This document shows, piece after piece, positions 49,198-58,260 of a DNA stretch of 64,000 nt. Source of the stretch: Micromonospora sp. NBRC 110009 (GTDB lineage: Bacteria; Actinomycetota; Actinomycetes; Mycobacteriales; Micromonosporaceae); contig NZ_CP130427.1 in assembly GCF_030518795.1 (NCBI RefSeq), positions 1,054,001 to 1,118,000 of the forward strand, given 5' to 3'. Numbering within the stretch: position 1 is the first letter of the stretch; the number at the start of each line of letters is the position of its first letter. The notes beneath the pieces were generated by a model. The model was not told the DNA's origin, made no database searches, and was given only the letters and a program-made list of their open reading frames with translations. The translations under genes were made by a program, and so were the position numbers.

Positions 49198-51650
49198 CGT
49201 CGACGATGGTCCGGCCGGCGCCGCACCGCGCCCCGGGTGGCGGCCTGCCGGCCCGTCGGGCCGTGATCCGGTGGGCGGTACGGCTGTTCCGCCGCGAGTG
49301 GCGCCAGCAGGTGCTGACCCTCGCGCTGCTCACGGTCGCCGTCATCGGGGCCACCTTCGCAGTCTCGGCGACCTACAACATGGCGTCGTCCAGCGACGCG
49401 ACGTTCGGGCGCGCCGACCACCTCCTGCGGCTCGACGCCGCCGACCCGGCCGTGCTCGACTCCCGGCTCGCCGCCGCCCGAAGCTGGTTCGGCACGATCG
49501 ACGCGATCGGTCACCGCTACGTGGAGGTGCCCGGCCTGTTCGACCCGGTCGACGTTCGGGCGCAGCATCCCGACGGCGGGTACGGCGCACCGATGCTGGC
49601 GGTGCGGCAGGGGCGGTACCCGGCCGGGGCCGGCGAGGTGGCGGTCACCGACGCGGTGGCGCGCACGTTGCGGACCGGGCTCGGCCGGCGGGTCAGCCTC
49701 GACGGGCACGACCGGCTGGTCGTCGGGGTGGTGGAGAACCCCAAGGACCTGACCGATGAGTTCGCCCTCGTGGACCCGGCGCACGCCGACCCGCCGCAGA
49801 CCGTCACCGTCCTTGTCGCCGGGGACCGGGACTCCCTGGAGAGGTTCCGCGCGACGATCGACGGTCCTCTCGTGCGCGAGTCGCGGCCCGGCACGACCCG
49901 TACGATGATCGCCGCCGTCACCCTGGCGCTGGCCACCGTCGGTCTGCTGCTGGTGTCGCTGGTCGCCGCGGCCGGGTTCATCGTGGTGGCGCAACGCCGG
50001 CTGCGCCAACTCGGCATGCTCGCCGCGATGGGCGCCACCCGACGGCACCTGCGGCTGGTGATGCTGGCCAACGGCACCGTCGTCGGCGCGATCGCGGCGG
50101 TGCTCGGCACGGCCGTCGGCGTCGCCGCCTGGCTGCTCGTCGCCGGGCGGGTGGAGACGGCCGCCGGGCACCGCATCGACCGGTTCGACCTGCCCTGGCT
50201 GACGCTCGGCGCGGGAATGGTGCTGGCCGTGGCGACCGCCACCGCCGCCGCGTGGTGGCCGGCGCGGGCCATCACGCGTACCCCGATCATGAGCGCGCTG
50301 TCGGCGCGGCCGCCGCGGCCCCGGCCGGCCCGGCGCACCGCGGTGGCCGCCGTGGTCCTGCTCGCCGCCGGCGTCACCTGCCTCGTCCTGTCCGGCGGGA
50401 AGAACCCGGTGCTGATCTCCACGGGCACCGTCGCCACGGCCGTCGGGGTGCTCTTCGTCGGACCGACGGCGATCCGGTTGCTGGCCGCGGCGCGCGGCGG
50501 GATGCCGGTGGCCGTCCGGCTGGCGTTGACCGACCTGGTCCGCTATCAGGCCCGGGCCGGCGCGGCGCTCGCCGCGATCAGTCTGGCCCTGGGGATCTCG
50601 GTGGCGGTCGTCGCCGGTTCCGCCGCCGCCGATTACCAGGCCAAGCGCTCGGCCGGGCTAGGCAATCTGGCCGAGGGCCAGCTCCTGGTCCGCATCGGCC
50701 GACCCAGCCCGGTGATCCCGGTACGGACCCCGGAGCAGCTGGCCAGCCTGCAGGCCCAGACCGACGCGATCGCCCGCAGCCTCGGCACGTTGACCGTGAC
50801 CCCGCTCGACCGGGCGGTGGTCGCGGCGGATACCGAGCCGGGCCAGCCCGGAGGCCAGCCCGGCCATCCGGCCGTCGAGATCGGCACGCCGGTTGCCGAC
50901 GGCCAGCAGATGTCGTCGTACCCCCTCTACGTGGCCACTCCGGAGCTGCTGCGGCGCTACCGGCTCGACGCCGCCGCGATCGCGGCCGACACCGAGGTGC
51001 TCACTGTCCGCACCGGTGCGCTCGAACTGGTGAACATCCCCGAACGCCGCGTCTACCCGAAGACCCAGGCCCTCCCGGACACCGGGCACTCCTCGATGCC
51101 GAATTCGCTGGTCACCGCGAGCATGATGGCCCACCACGGCTGGGAGCCCGCGCGGGTCGGCTGGCTCGTCGAGGCGGATCACCCGCTCACCCAGCGGGAG
51201 CTGACCGCCGTACAGAACCTCGCGGCGAGCGCCGGCCTGACCGTCGAGTCCCGCCACGAGCGGGCCTCGCTCACATCGCTGCGGACCGGGGCCGTCGCCG
51301 CCGGCGCGCTGCTCGCCCTCGGCATCCTGGCCATGACCGTCGGCCTCATCCGCGGCGAGGCGGCCGGCGACCTGCGCACGCTGACCGCGACGGGCGCCCC
51401 CAGGCGGGTACGGCGCACGCTCACCGCCACGACCGCCGGAGCGCTCGCGCTGCTCGGCGCCATCCTCGGCGTCGTTGGCGCGTACCTCGGGTTGGTCAGC
51501 GTCCTGCACCGCGACCTCGACGCGCTCACCGACCTACCGGTCGCGCACCTGGCCGCGACGACTGTCGGGCTACCGGTGCTCGCCGCAGCCGCCGGTTGGC
51601 TGCTCGCCGGGCGGGAACCGCAGTCGTTGGGCCGCCGTCGGCTGGACTAG
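49194..51650 (+). CDS. FtsX-family ABC permease
   Basis: The product has 818 residues from a GTG. The first span is near 38-58, followed by a large extracytoplasmic domain (about 60-235). Two FtsX domains (about 240-390 and 690-810) hold four and three or four spans, with a second extracytoplasmic domain (about 495-690) between them. Such two-domain permeases extrude peptides or lipids or move lipoproteins. PadR control suggests drug- or peptide-induced expression, which is inference. Confidence 0.9.
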   Translation: MTSTMVRPAPHRAPGGGLPARRAVIRWAVRLFRREWRQQVLTLALLTVAVIGATFAVSATYNMASSSDATFGRADHLLRLDAADPAVLDSRLAAARSWFGTIDAIGHRYVEVPGLFDPVDVRAQHPDGGYGAPMLAVRQGRYPAGAGEVAVTDAVARTLRTGLGRRVSLDGHDRLVVGVVENPKDLTDEFALVDPAHADPPQTVTVLVAGDRDSLERFRATIDGPLVRESRPGTTRTMIAAVTLALATVGLLLVSLVAAAGFIVVAQRRLRQLGMLAAMGATRRHLRLVMLANGTVVGAIAAVLGTAVGVAAWLLVAGRVETAAGHRIDRFDLPWLTLGAGMVLAVATATAAAWWPARAITRTPIMSALSARPPRPRPARRTAVAAVVLLAAGVTCLVLSGGKNPVLISTGTVATAVGVLFVGPTAIRLLAAARGGMPVAVRLALTDLVRYQARAGAALAAISLALGISVAVVAGSAAADYQAKRSAGLGNLAEGQLLVRIGRPSPVIPVRTPEQLASLQAQTDAIARSLGTLTVTPLDRAVVAADTEPGQPGGQPGHPAVEIGTPVADGQQMSSYPLYVATPELLRRYRLDAAAIAADTEVLTVRTGALELVNIPERRVYPKTQALPDTGHSSMPNSLVTASMMAHHGWEPARVGWLVEADHPLTQRELTAVQNLAASAGLTVESRHERASLTSLRTGAVAAGALLALGILAMTVGLIRGEAAGDLRTLTATGAPRRVRRTLTATTAGALALLGAILGVVGAYLGLVSVLHRDLDALTDLPVAHLAATTVGLPVLAAAAGWLLAGREPQSLGRRRLD

Positions 51651-51802
51651 TCGCCCGGATTCACATGCCGCTGATTTCTGAAAGACAACGCGGTCGATAT
51701 TAGGAAGGGTTAAGAATTCGATTAGCGGAGTCTTAGGTGAACAGCATTTCCGGCACCCATTGTGCCCGCATGACCGCGCAGGGAATTGACATCAACGGCT
51801 CG

Positions 51803-51832
51803 TTGATTTCCTCGGGCCGTCCTCACTAATGT
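51803..51832 (+). promoter_or_regulatory. Promoter candidate for the riboswitch-controlled NlpC/P60 gene
   Basis: TTGATT (51803-51808) and TAATGT (51827-51832) are 18 bases apart, about 50 bases upstream of the riboswitch. A hairpin-forming dyad ATCAACG-GCT-CGTTGAT (51791-51807) overlaps the -35. Confidence 0.45.
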
Positions 51833-51884
51833 TGGTCAGCGTCCGTTCCGGATGTCGGTCTCCACCTGGAGTGCCCCGGGACGG

Positions 51885-52014
51885 CCACCGCCGAATCACC
51901 CGACGTCACCGGCGTCGCGGCGAGCCGGGGAACCACCGCAGTTTCGGGGTGAATCCGCATCCGCGGTAGGGCGCCTTCCACGCCCGAACCCGTCAGCTAA
52001 CCCGGTAGGCGGTC
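51885..52014 (+). ncRNA. c-di-AMP (ydaO/yuaA) riboswitch
   Basis: The 3' half has the conserved elements in order: GGGGTGAATCC (51955-51965), GGTAGGGC, then CGCCCGAACCCGTCAGCTAA (51981-52000) and CCGGTAGGCGG. The 5' part shows GAGCCGGGGAACC, as expected for the partner strand. This matches the ydaO/yuaA class that binds c-di-AMP and usually switches off cell-wall hydrolase genes in actinobacteria. It lies directly upstream of the NlpC/P60 gene. Ends are approximate. Confidence 0.85.
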
Positions 52015-52064
52015 GAGGCGGGCGCGCAGTGCTCGCCAGCCTCGAGTGGAAGGAGCCGCACCCG

Positions 52065-53153
52065 TTGCCACCCGTGCGCACCCGGCCCGCCGGACCGCGT
52101 CTGTTCACCCGAATCCTCGCCGTCGCGGCGGCCGCCATGGTGGCCGTCGGGCCGGCCGCGCCCGCCCACGCCGCCCCGTCGGCCGCGGACGTGCAGCAGC
52201 AGATCGAAACGGCGTTCGAAAAGCTCGAACCGGTCATCGAGCAGTACAACAAGGTCCGGACGGAACTGACCGCGAACGAGCGGAGATCGGCCGAACTCAG
52301 CCGACAGATCGAGCCACTGGGCAAGTCGGTGGAGACCAGCCGGACCCGGGTCCAGGAGATTGTGTCGGGGTACTACAAGCAGGCGCGGTCACTTTCCACA
52401 ATGAACGCCCTGCTGTCTCGCAGTTCGCCGCCGACCGCGTTGGGAGATCAGCTCGCGCTCGTGAATCAGGTGGCAGATTCGGAGCAACGACAGATCACCC
52501 AGTTGTCCACCCAGCAGGCGGGCTACGACGCCGACAAGGAGAAGGTCGACGCGCTGATCGCGATCCAGCAGCGCCAGCAGGCCCAACTGGCGGCCCGCAA
52601 GAAGACCATCGACGCCGAGATCAAGCGGCTGGACGCGCTCCGCAAGCAGATCGCCGCAGCGGACGCGGCCAAGGCGGCCGCGGAGGCCGCGGCGGCCAGA
52701 GCCGCAGCCGCCGCGCAGTCGGCCGCCACGTCGAGCAGCACCTCCCCCATAACGGGGACCAGTCCGCTGTTCATCGGCGGGAAGTGTCCCGCCGTCCCCA
52801 TCACCGGCAGCGGCGGCGTCGCGGCGAAGACGGCGTGCAAGCAGATCGGCAAACCGTACGTGTGGGCGGCCAACGGCCCGGACTCGTTCGACTGCTCCGG
52901 CCTGACCCAGTACGCGTGGGCCGCCGCCGGGGTGCAGCTGGCGCATTACACCGGTGACCAGTGGACCTCGGGCGTGGCGGTGAGCAAAGCCAACCTTCGT
53001 ACGGGTGACCTCGTCTTCTTCTACTCCGACCACCATCACATGGGCATCTACGTCGGCAGCGGCCTGATCGTCCACGCCCCGCACACCGGCGACGTGGTCC
53101 GCATGGCCCAGCTGGCCAACATGCCGTACAGCGGTGCTCGCCGCCCCGGCTGA
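52065..53153 (+). CDS. Secreted NlpC/P60 cell-wall hydrolase
   Basis: The product has 362 residues from a TTG 9 bases after AAGGAG; a GTG three codons later is an alternative. A signal peptide covers about 1-37. A coiled-coil region (about 40-205) resembles RipA/CwlO-type N-terminal domains, followed by an Ala-rich linker. The NlpC/P60 domain (about 245-362) has the catalytic Cys277 in DSFDCSGL, His325 in HHHMGIYVG and a His near 337-340. It cleaves stem peptides of peptidoglycan. Expression is controlled by the upstream c-di-AMP riboswitch. Confidence 0.92.
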   Translation: MPPVRTRPAGPRLFTRILAVAAAAMVAVGPAAPAHAAPSAADVQQQIETAFEKLEPVIEQYNKVRTELTANERRSAELSRQIEPLGKSVETSRTRVQEIVSGYYKQARSLSTMNALLSRSSPPTALGDQLALVNQVADSEQRQITQLSTQQAGYDADKEKVDALIAIQQRQQAQLAARKKTIDAEIKRLDALRKQIAAADAAKAAAEAAAARAAAAAQSAATSSSTSPITGTSPLFIGGKCPAVPITGSGGVAAKTACKQIGKPYVWAANGPDSFDCSGLTQYAWAAAGVQLAHYTGDQWTSGVAVSKANLRTGDLVFFYSDHHHMGIYVGSGLIVHAPHTGDVVRMAQLANMPYSGARRPG

Positions 53154-53169
53154 CCGGGGGTGGTGGCTC

Positions 53170-54033
53170 TCAGTCGATGTTGTTCAGTTCGGTCAGCGCG
53201 TCGTCGGGAAGGGCCAGCGCGGCGGCGGCGACGTTCTCGCGCAGGTGCGCGACGGACGAGGTGCCGGGGATGAGCAGGATGTTCGGGGAGCGATGCAGCA
53301 GCCACGCCAGCGCGACCGCCAGCGGGGTGGCGGCGAAGCGGGCGGCGACCGCGTTCAGCTCCTCGGACTGCAGCGGGGAGAAGCCGCCGAGCGGGAAGTA
53401 GGGCACGTAGGCGATGCCCAGGGTGGCGAGGGAGTCGATGAGGTCGTCGTCGTCCCGGTTGGCGATGTTGTAGAAGTTCTGCACGCACACGACCGGCGCG
53501 ATCGACTGCGCCTCGGCAACCTGCTCGGCGTTGACGGTGCTGAGCCCGAGATGCTTGATCAGCCCCTGCTGCTGCAGCTCCGCGAGGACCGTGAACGGCT
53601 CGGCGATGGAGCCGGGGGTGGGGCGGTCGAACCCGCCGACGCGCAGGTTGACCACGTCGAGCACGTCGAGTCCGAGCCGATTCAGGTTGTCGTGCACGGC
53701 CTGGCGTAGCTGCTCCGGAGCGAGGGCCTGCGGCCAGTTGCCCTCGGCGTCCCGCAGCGCCCCGACCTTGGTCACGATGTGAAGATCGTCGGGATAGGGG
53801 TGCAGCGCCTCCTTGATGATCTCGTTGGTGACGTACGGGCCGTAGAAGTCGGCCGTGTCGATGTGGTTGATCCCCAGGTCGACGGCCTCGCGCAGCACGG
53901 CGACGGCAGCGGGGCGGTCGGCCGGTGGACCGAAGACGTGCGGGCCGGCCAGCTGCATCGCGCCGTAGCCCATCCGGGCGACCGGGAAATCCCCCAGGCT
54001 GAAAGTTCCGCCGAGACGTGGGGTCGAAGTCAT
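53170..54033 (-). CDS. Aldo/keto reductase-like protein with altered catalytic site
   Basis: The product has 287 residues from an ATG with GAGGAGAGG upstream. The fold cues are GYGAMQLAG, HIDTADFYGP (Asp, Tyr) and HIVTKVGA (Lys). Where the tetrad His is normally found the sequence reads VDVVNLRVGG, so that His is missing. The C-terminal LLIPGTSSVAHLREN loop fits NADP binding. A small putative upstream gene overlaps its start by four bases. Confidence 0.88.
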   Translation of the reverse strand: MTSTPRLGGTFSLGDFPVARMGYGAMQLAGPHVFGPPADRPAAVAVLREAVDLGINHIDTADFYGPYVTNEIIKEALHPYPDDLHIVTKVGALRDAEGNWPQALAPEQLRQAVHDNLNRLGLDVLDVVNLRVGGFDRPTPGSIAEPFTVLAELQQQGLIKHLGLSTVNAEQVAEAQSIAPVVCVQNFYNIANRDDDDLIDSLATLGIAYVPYFPLGGFSPLQSEELNAVAARFAATPLAVALAWLLHRSPNILLIPGTSSVAHLRENVAAAALALPDDALTELNNID

Positions 54034-54266
54034 GGGAATTCCTCTCCTCGTATCGCAAATCCGCGAGCTTCCCGCCGACGCGGCCACCAAACCCTGGCCG
54101 CATCGGCCGCTGATGACCTCACCAGCATCTCCCCCGGCCGCGGCCAGCGGTCGTCGAACACCACCAACTCCACCTCGTCCGGCTCGATTTCCCGGTGGTA
54201 CGCCTGCGGACCGGATGACCGGAAGCTATCGACGGAGCCCGGCCGCGCGGTGCCCCGAAACCGCAT
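54030..54266 (-). CDS. Possible small protein coupled to the aldo/keto reductase
   Basis: A 78-codon frame from ATG 54266 ends in an ATGA overlap with the reductase start. The stretch EIEPDEVELVVFDDRWPRPGE looks protein-like, with mostly G/C third positions; the last 20 codons are less typical. I recognise no family. It could be a real coupled gene or a remnant. The rest of the gap up to 54477 shows nothing I can name. Confidence 0.35.
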   Translation of the reverse strand: MRFRGTARPGSVDSFRSSGPQAYHREIEPDEVELVVFDDRWPRPGEMLVRSSAADAARVWWPRRREARGFAIRGEEFP

Positions 54267-54477
54267 CTGGCGGTATCGGCTCACCGGACGGGTGACGCCG
54301 GAACTAACCTCTTTGTGGACCGTGGCCTGAGGAATCCGGTCGCCGCGATGGTCGGCCGGAAAGCATGCGGTAGGCCCATTGCCAAAGGCAACCATTGCCG
54401 ATACGAACGTAAATGTCGTGCCGGTGAATGGCGGCCCAGACCCCGTCAACCGGCTTCACCACACCCGAGGGGGGCTA

Positions 54478-56691
54478 ATGGCACGCAGCCGCATCGCCGC
54501 AGCAGCAGCCATCGCACTCGTCCTACCGTTCCTGGGCGTCCTACCCGCGTCAGCCGCGGCGGCCGCCCCCACCCAGCCGGCCGCGAACAAGGATCGGCCC
54601 AGCGACGTCCGCGAGCTCACGCGCAAGGACTTCACGCTGGACGGCAAGCAGGTCAAGACGCCGGCCCGATACCAGCCGCGCGCGCAGGCGCGGGCGAGGG
54701 CCGCGGCGGCGGCGACTCCGCCGGTCGGCACCGTCCGGCAGTGGCTCGGGCTGGACGACTTCCAGGGCCGGTACTACCGCAAGAACTACACGCTTCGGGC
54801 CGTCGGCAACAACATCGAGGTGTGGGTCGCCAACGACATCGCCTTCCCGGCCGGTGACTGCCGCACCCAGATCCCCTCCACGACCCAGGTGACCGACGCG
54901 CAGGTGGCGGACCTCGTCCACGAGTTCGACACCAACATGTACCCGAAGGAGACGGCGGCGTTCAGCCGGCCGCCGGACCGCGACGGCAGCAACGCCCTGC
55001 TCGGGCCGGACGCCAGCGGCAACGGCGGCGTCTACACCGGCGGCGGCAACAAGACCGTCACGCTGGTCGACAACGTCCGGGACGACAACTTCTACCAGTT
55101 CCCGGCCGCGCCGACCTACATTGCGGGCTTCTTCTCGGCCCAGCTCAACGAGCTGTTCGACCGCAACGTGATGACCATCGACGCGTTCGACTGGCTGCAC
55201 CGCACTGGGGCCAACCCGCCGAACGACCCGACCACCGACCTGTGCACCAGCCGCCCGGGCCGCCCACACCTGTACGAGGGGACCTTCGCGCACGAGTGGC
55301 AGCACCTGGCGCACTACTACACCGACCCGTTCGAGACGAGCTGGGTCAACGAGGGCCTGTCCGACTTCGCGCAGACGCTGGTCGGCTACGTCGACCCCAG
55401 GTTGACGGTCTTCGACCGGGGCGGCGACAGCCACCTCTACTGCTACCAGGGCTTCGGCACGGTCCAGACGCCGTTCAACACCAACCCGCGGGACTGCGGC
55501 GGCCCGGAAAACTCCCTGACGCTGTGGGGCGAGAGCCCCAACCCGAACGCGGTGCTCGCCGACTACGGCAACGCGTACTCGTTCATGCAGTTCATCTACG
55601 ACCGGTACGGGCAGGACATCATCTCCCGCCTGCACAACGACGGTGAGCGGCAGGGCCTGGCCAGCCTGGAGGCGGCGCTGAAGGCCGAGGGCGCCAGGAA
55701 CATGTACCAGGTCATCCACGACTACCAGACGATGACGCTGGTCGACAAGATCGTCGGGGACTCCCGCCACGGCATCATGCTCGGCGTACCGAAGAGCCGG
55801 GTGACCACGCCCAGCCTGCGCTCCACGGTCAACCTGGCCAACCCGGCCGCCAACGCCACCCCGGGCGCGGCGCCGAACGGGGCCGACTACGTGCCGCTGC
55901 AGAAGGCCAACGGGCAGCTCCTGCGCGGCCGTGACCTGCGGTCGCTGTCGTTCCAGGGCGCCAAGACCCTGCCGCCGCTGCCGCTGGCGTGGACCGTCGT
56001 GTCCAACGACCCGGACCGCGCCGGCAACCCGGTGCTGTGGTCCGGCAACGCCAGCAACACCGACGCGGCGGCCGTCACCTCGGTCACCGTGCCGGCGGCC
56101 AACCCGACGCTGCGCTTCCTCGCCAAGTACGGCGCGGAGCAGGGCTTCGACTACGGCTACGTCACCGTCTCCACCGACGGCGGCGCGACCTACACGGCCA
56201 TCCCGGGTGACAAGACCGTCGATGGGCCGCTCGGCCCGGCGGTCAACGGGACGACCAACGGGTTCGAGGCGCACTCGTACGACCTGTCCGCGTACGCCGG
56301 CAAGACCATCCTGCTCGGCTTCCGCTACGTCAGCGACGGCGGCGTCAACGAGGGCGGCTGGCTGATCGACGACATCACCGTGGGCGGCACGACGGTCAGC
56401 GACGGCAGCAGCCTCGCCCCGTTCGACTCGCCCACCGAGATCAAGCCGACCGCCGTGCACAACTGGAACGTGCGGCTGATCGGCATCGACGAGCGGCACA
56501 AGATGGCGCTGCAGGTCCAGTTCGACGGCAAGTCGAGCCTGTCGCTCAGCCGCGGGCAGCTGGCCCTGCTCAGCCCGTTCGAGAAGGTGGTCGCGGTGGT
56601 CGCGTACGACGAGCCGACCGAGCAGGTCAACCAGTACGCGCCGTACACCTTGAAGGTCAACGGAGCCCTCCAGCCGGGCGGGGCCTCCTGA
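54478..56691 (+). CDS. Secreted M6-like metalloprotease, paralogue
   Basis: The product has 737 residues from an ATG with a G-rich ribosome site. A Sec signal peptide covers about 1-28. The zinc motif HEWQH is at 272-276 and the candidate third ligand Glu292 is in SWVNEGLSDF. The C-terminal half contains TLRFLAKYGAEQGFDYGYV and GGWLIDDITVGG, matching the accessory domain of the paralogue at 6664-8790. It should act outside the cell on proteins. It ends at a strong terminator. Confidence 0.85.
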   Translation: MARSRIAAAAAIALVLPFLGVLPASAAAAAPTQPAANKDRPSDVRELTRKDFTLDGKQVKTPARYQPRAQARARAAAAATPPVGTVRQWLGLDDFQGRYYRKNYTLRAVGNNIEVWVANDIAFPAGDCRTQIPSTTQVTDAQVADLVHEFDTNMYPKETAAFSRPPDRDGSNALLGPDASGNGGVYTGGGNKTVTLVDNVRDDNFYQFPAAPTYIAGFFSAQLNELFDRNVMTIDAFDWLHRTGANPPNDPTTDLCTSRPGRPHLYEGTFAHEWQHLAHYYTDPFETSWVNEGLSDFAQTLVGYVDPRLTVFDRGGDSHLYCYQGFGTVQTPFNTNPRDCGGPENSLTLWGESPNPNAVLADYGNAYSFMQFIYDRYGQDIISRLHNDGERQGLASLEAALKAEGARNMYQVIHDYQTMTLVDKIVGDSRHGIMLGVPKSRVTTPSLRSTVNLANPAANATPGAAPNGADYVPLQKANGQLLRGRDLRSLSFQGAKTLPPLPLAWTVVSNDPDRAGNPVLWSGNASNTDAAAVTSVTVPAANPTLRFLAKYGAEQGFDYGYVTVSTDGGATYTAIPGDKTVDGPLGPAVNGTTNGFEAHSYDLSAYAGKTILLGFRYVSDGGVNEGGWLIDDITVGGTTVSDGSSLAPFDSPTEIKPTAVHNWNVRLIGIDERHKMALQVQFDGKSSLSLSRGQLALLSPFEKVVAVVAYDEPTEQVNQYAPYTLKVNGALQPGGAS

Positions 56692-56710
56692 CCTGAATCC
56701 GGCGAGATTG

Positions 56711-56750
56711 CCAGGGCACCTGTCACCGCCAGTGGTGGCAGGTGCCCTGG
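56711..56750 (+). terminator. Terminator hairpin after the second M6-like protease
   Basis: A perfect 12-bp stem (56711-56722 with 56739-56750) with further inner pairing lies 20 bases beyond the stop. Confidence 0.8.
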
Positions 56751-56797
56751 TCTGCTCCCGTGCGTGGCGGCATGGGTGCGCCTGCCTTGTGTGGCGA

Positions 56798-57346
56798 TCA
56801 GCGCGCTTCGTGCGCGGTCGACGGCTGGGCCGTCAGCCGAGGTTCCACGTCCTCCGGCAGCTCGGCGCCACAGAGCGCGCAGATGTAGTCGTCGTCGCGG
56901 ACGAGGTTGCGCTCGCCGCAGTCGAGGCAGCGCCGGAAGACGACGGCCACGGTGAAGCCTTCCGGCCGGCCGATGCCCGCCCGGTCGAGGGCGCCCGCCA
57001 CCGCCACCCAGGTGGTGGGGTCGGGGCAGTAGCCGGTGGACAGATTGCTCACCTCGGTCACGACCCAGCCGTCCCGCTCGCCGTCGAAGGCGATCTCCCC
57101 CGCGCCGAGGACCTCCCCACCGCCGGCGCAGGCGACGTGCTCGCTGCGTCTCGGCGCGAGCCGCAACGTACCGGCGGTGTCGATGACGTACGTGAACGGC
57201 TCGTCACGGTCGCGCGGATCCGCCGCCGCCAGGCAGGTGTCGAGATCGGCCGGTGATCGGACGGGCCAGCCCTCGGGAGCGTCGGCGACCGACGCCCGCA
57301 CGTCAGCCGGGCCGACGTACCGGTATCGACGCCCCGCGCCTTCCAC
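56798..57346 (-). CDS. Zinc-ribbon protein of unknown function
   Basis: The product has 182 residues from a GTG. A C-terminal zinc ribbon has four Cys at 140, 143, 156 and 159 (CLDC ... CALC). The N-terminal part (about 8-135) contains PVRSPADLDTCLAA, EPFTYVIDTAGTLRLAPRRS and VSNLSTGYCPDPTTW. It is probably cytosolic. Function is not known to me. Confidence 0.7.
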   Translation of the reverse strand: MEGAGRRYRYVGPADVRASVADAPEGWPVRSPADLDTCLAAADPRDRDEPFTYVIDTAGTLRLAPRRSEHVACAGGGEVLGAGEIAFDGERDGWVVTEVSNLSTGYCPDPTTWVAVAGALDRAGIGRPEGFTVAVVFRRCLDCGERNLVRDDDYICALCGAELPEDVEPRLTAQPSTAHEAR

Positions 57347-57444
57347 GGCACCGACCCTACGCCCGTGCGGTCGTCACCGGAGCACCTTCTGCCTCTCGCG
57401 GCACGGCGAGCCCGCTCGCCGGTCGCGGTGGTACTGCTGCCGGA

Positions 57445-58260
57445 TCAGCGGGGTACGGTCACCTGCTGCTCCGGCGTCGGCTTGCCGGCGCCCGGGAAGT
57501 GCACCTCGGTGTCGAAGGCGAGCACCCCGTAGTGTCCGCCCGAGGTGTATCCGCTGAACCGGATCGTGTAGGCGTCGCCGCCCGTCGTCGGGGTGACCGC
57601 GTGCGGCACCTGCCGGCCGCAGGACGCGGTGTGGCCGGGCCCGTTTCCGCTGGGTGAGGTGGCGGTGAGGGAGTAGTCCTGTTGGCCGGTGTGGCTGACC
57701 CGGCAGGTGATGGTCAGGCCCAGCGGCTCGCGCGAGTCCGGGAACCATTGGCCGCCGTCGAGGAAGAAGGGCTCGACGAAGACGTACGGGTTGAGGTAGT
57801 AGCCGCCCGTGTCGTTCTTGCGCAGCCGTTGGGTGCAGAAGCGGAATTTTCCCTTCGTCTTGCCGCTGCGCGAGACGTACACCTGCTGGCCGACCTGGAG
57901 GGCGCAGGTCTGCGACTGCAGGGTGTAGCCGCGGGGGAATTCCGGGGCCGGGGTGGCCCGGGCGGCCGGGGCCGGCGGCGGGGCGGCGGCCGTGCCGGCC
58001 CGCGCTGTCGCCGGCGGGCGCGGTTTGGACGTCGGGGAGGCGCTCGCGGGCAGGTTGCTCGGGGTGGGTGTCACCGCCGCCGCAGCACTCGCCGTCGTCC
58101 CAAGAGTGGGCGGCGTCGCGGCGACGGTGGGTGCCGGGACGGCCCAGACGGCGGCGGGTGCATCGGATCGGGCGCAGCTGGCAACACCGGTGGCGGTCAG
58201 CAGCAGCGCCAGTACGCCGCAGCGGACGAGCGGACGGCGCCGCCGGGCCGGTGCGTTCAT
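57445..58260 (-). CDS. Putative lipoprotein, coupled to the beta-propeller gene
   Basis: The product has 271 residues from an ATG that overlaps the upstream stop by four bases. A lipoprotein signal ends at GVASCAR. A long Pro/Ala/Thr linker (about 35-105) precedes a beta-rich domain (about 110-270) with four Cys (QTCALQ, RFCTQR, TITCRV, ASCGRQ) that could form disulfides. No family is recognised. It is co-translated with the propeller protein and may act with it at the cell surface. Confidence 0.72.
   Translation of the reverse strand: MNAPARRRRPLVRCGVLALLLTATGVASCARSDAPAAVWAVPAPTVAATPPTLGTTASAAAAVTPTPSNLPASASPTSKPRPPATARAGTAAAPPPAPAARATPAPEFPRGYTLQSQTCALQVGQQVYVSRSGKTKGKFRFCTQRLRKNDTGGYYLNPYVFVEPFFLDGGQWFPDSREPLGLTITCRVSHTGQQDYSLTATSPSGNGPGHTASCGRQVPHAVTPTTGGDAYTIRFSGYTSGGHYGVLAFDTEVHFPGAGKPTPEQQVTVPR

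Noticed and set aside
54550..56499. Long minus-strand frame opposite the second protease
   Set aside because: Same antisense artefact of high GC; composition is low complexity.
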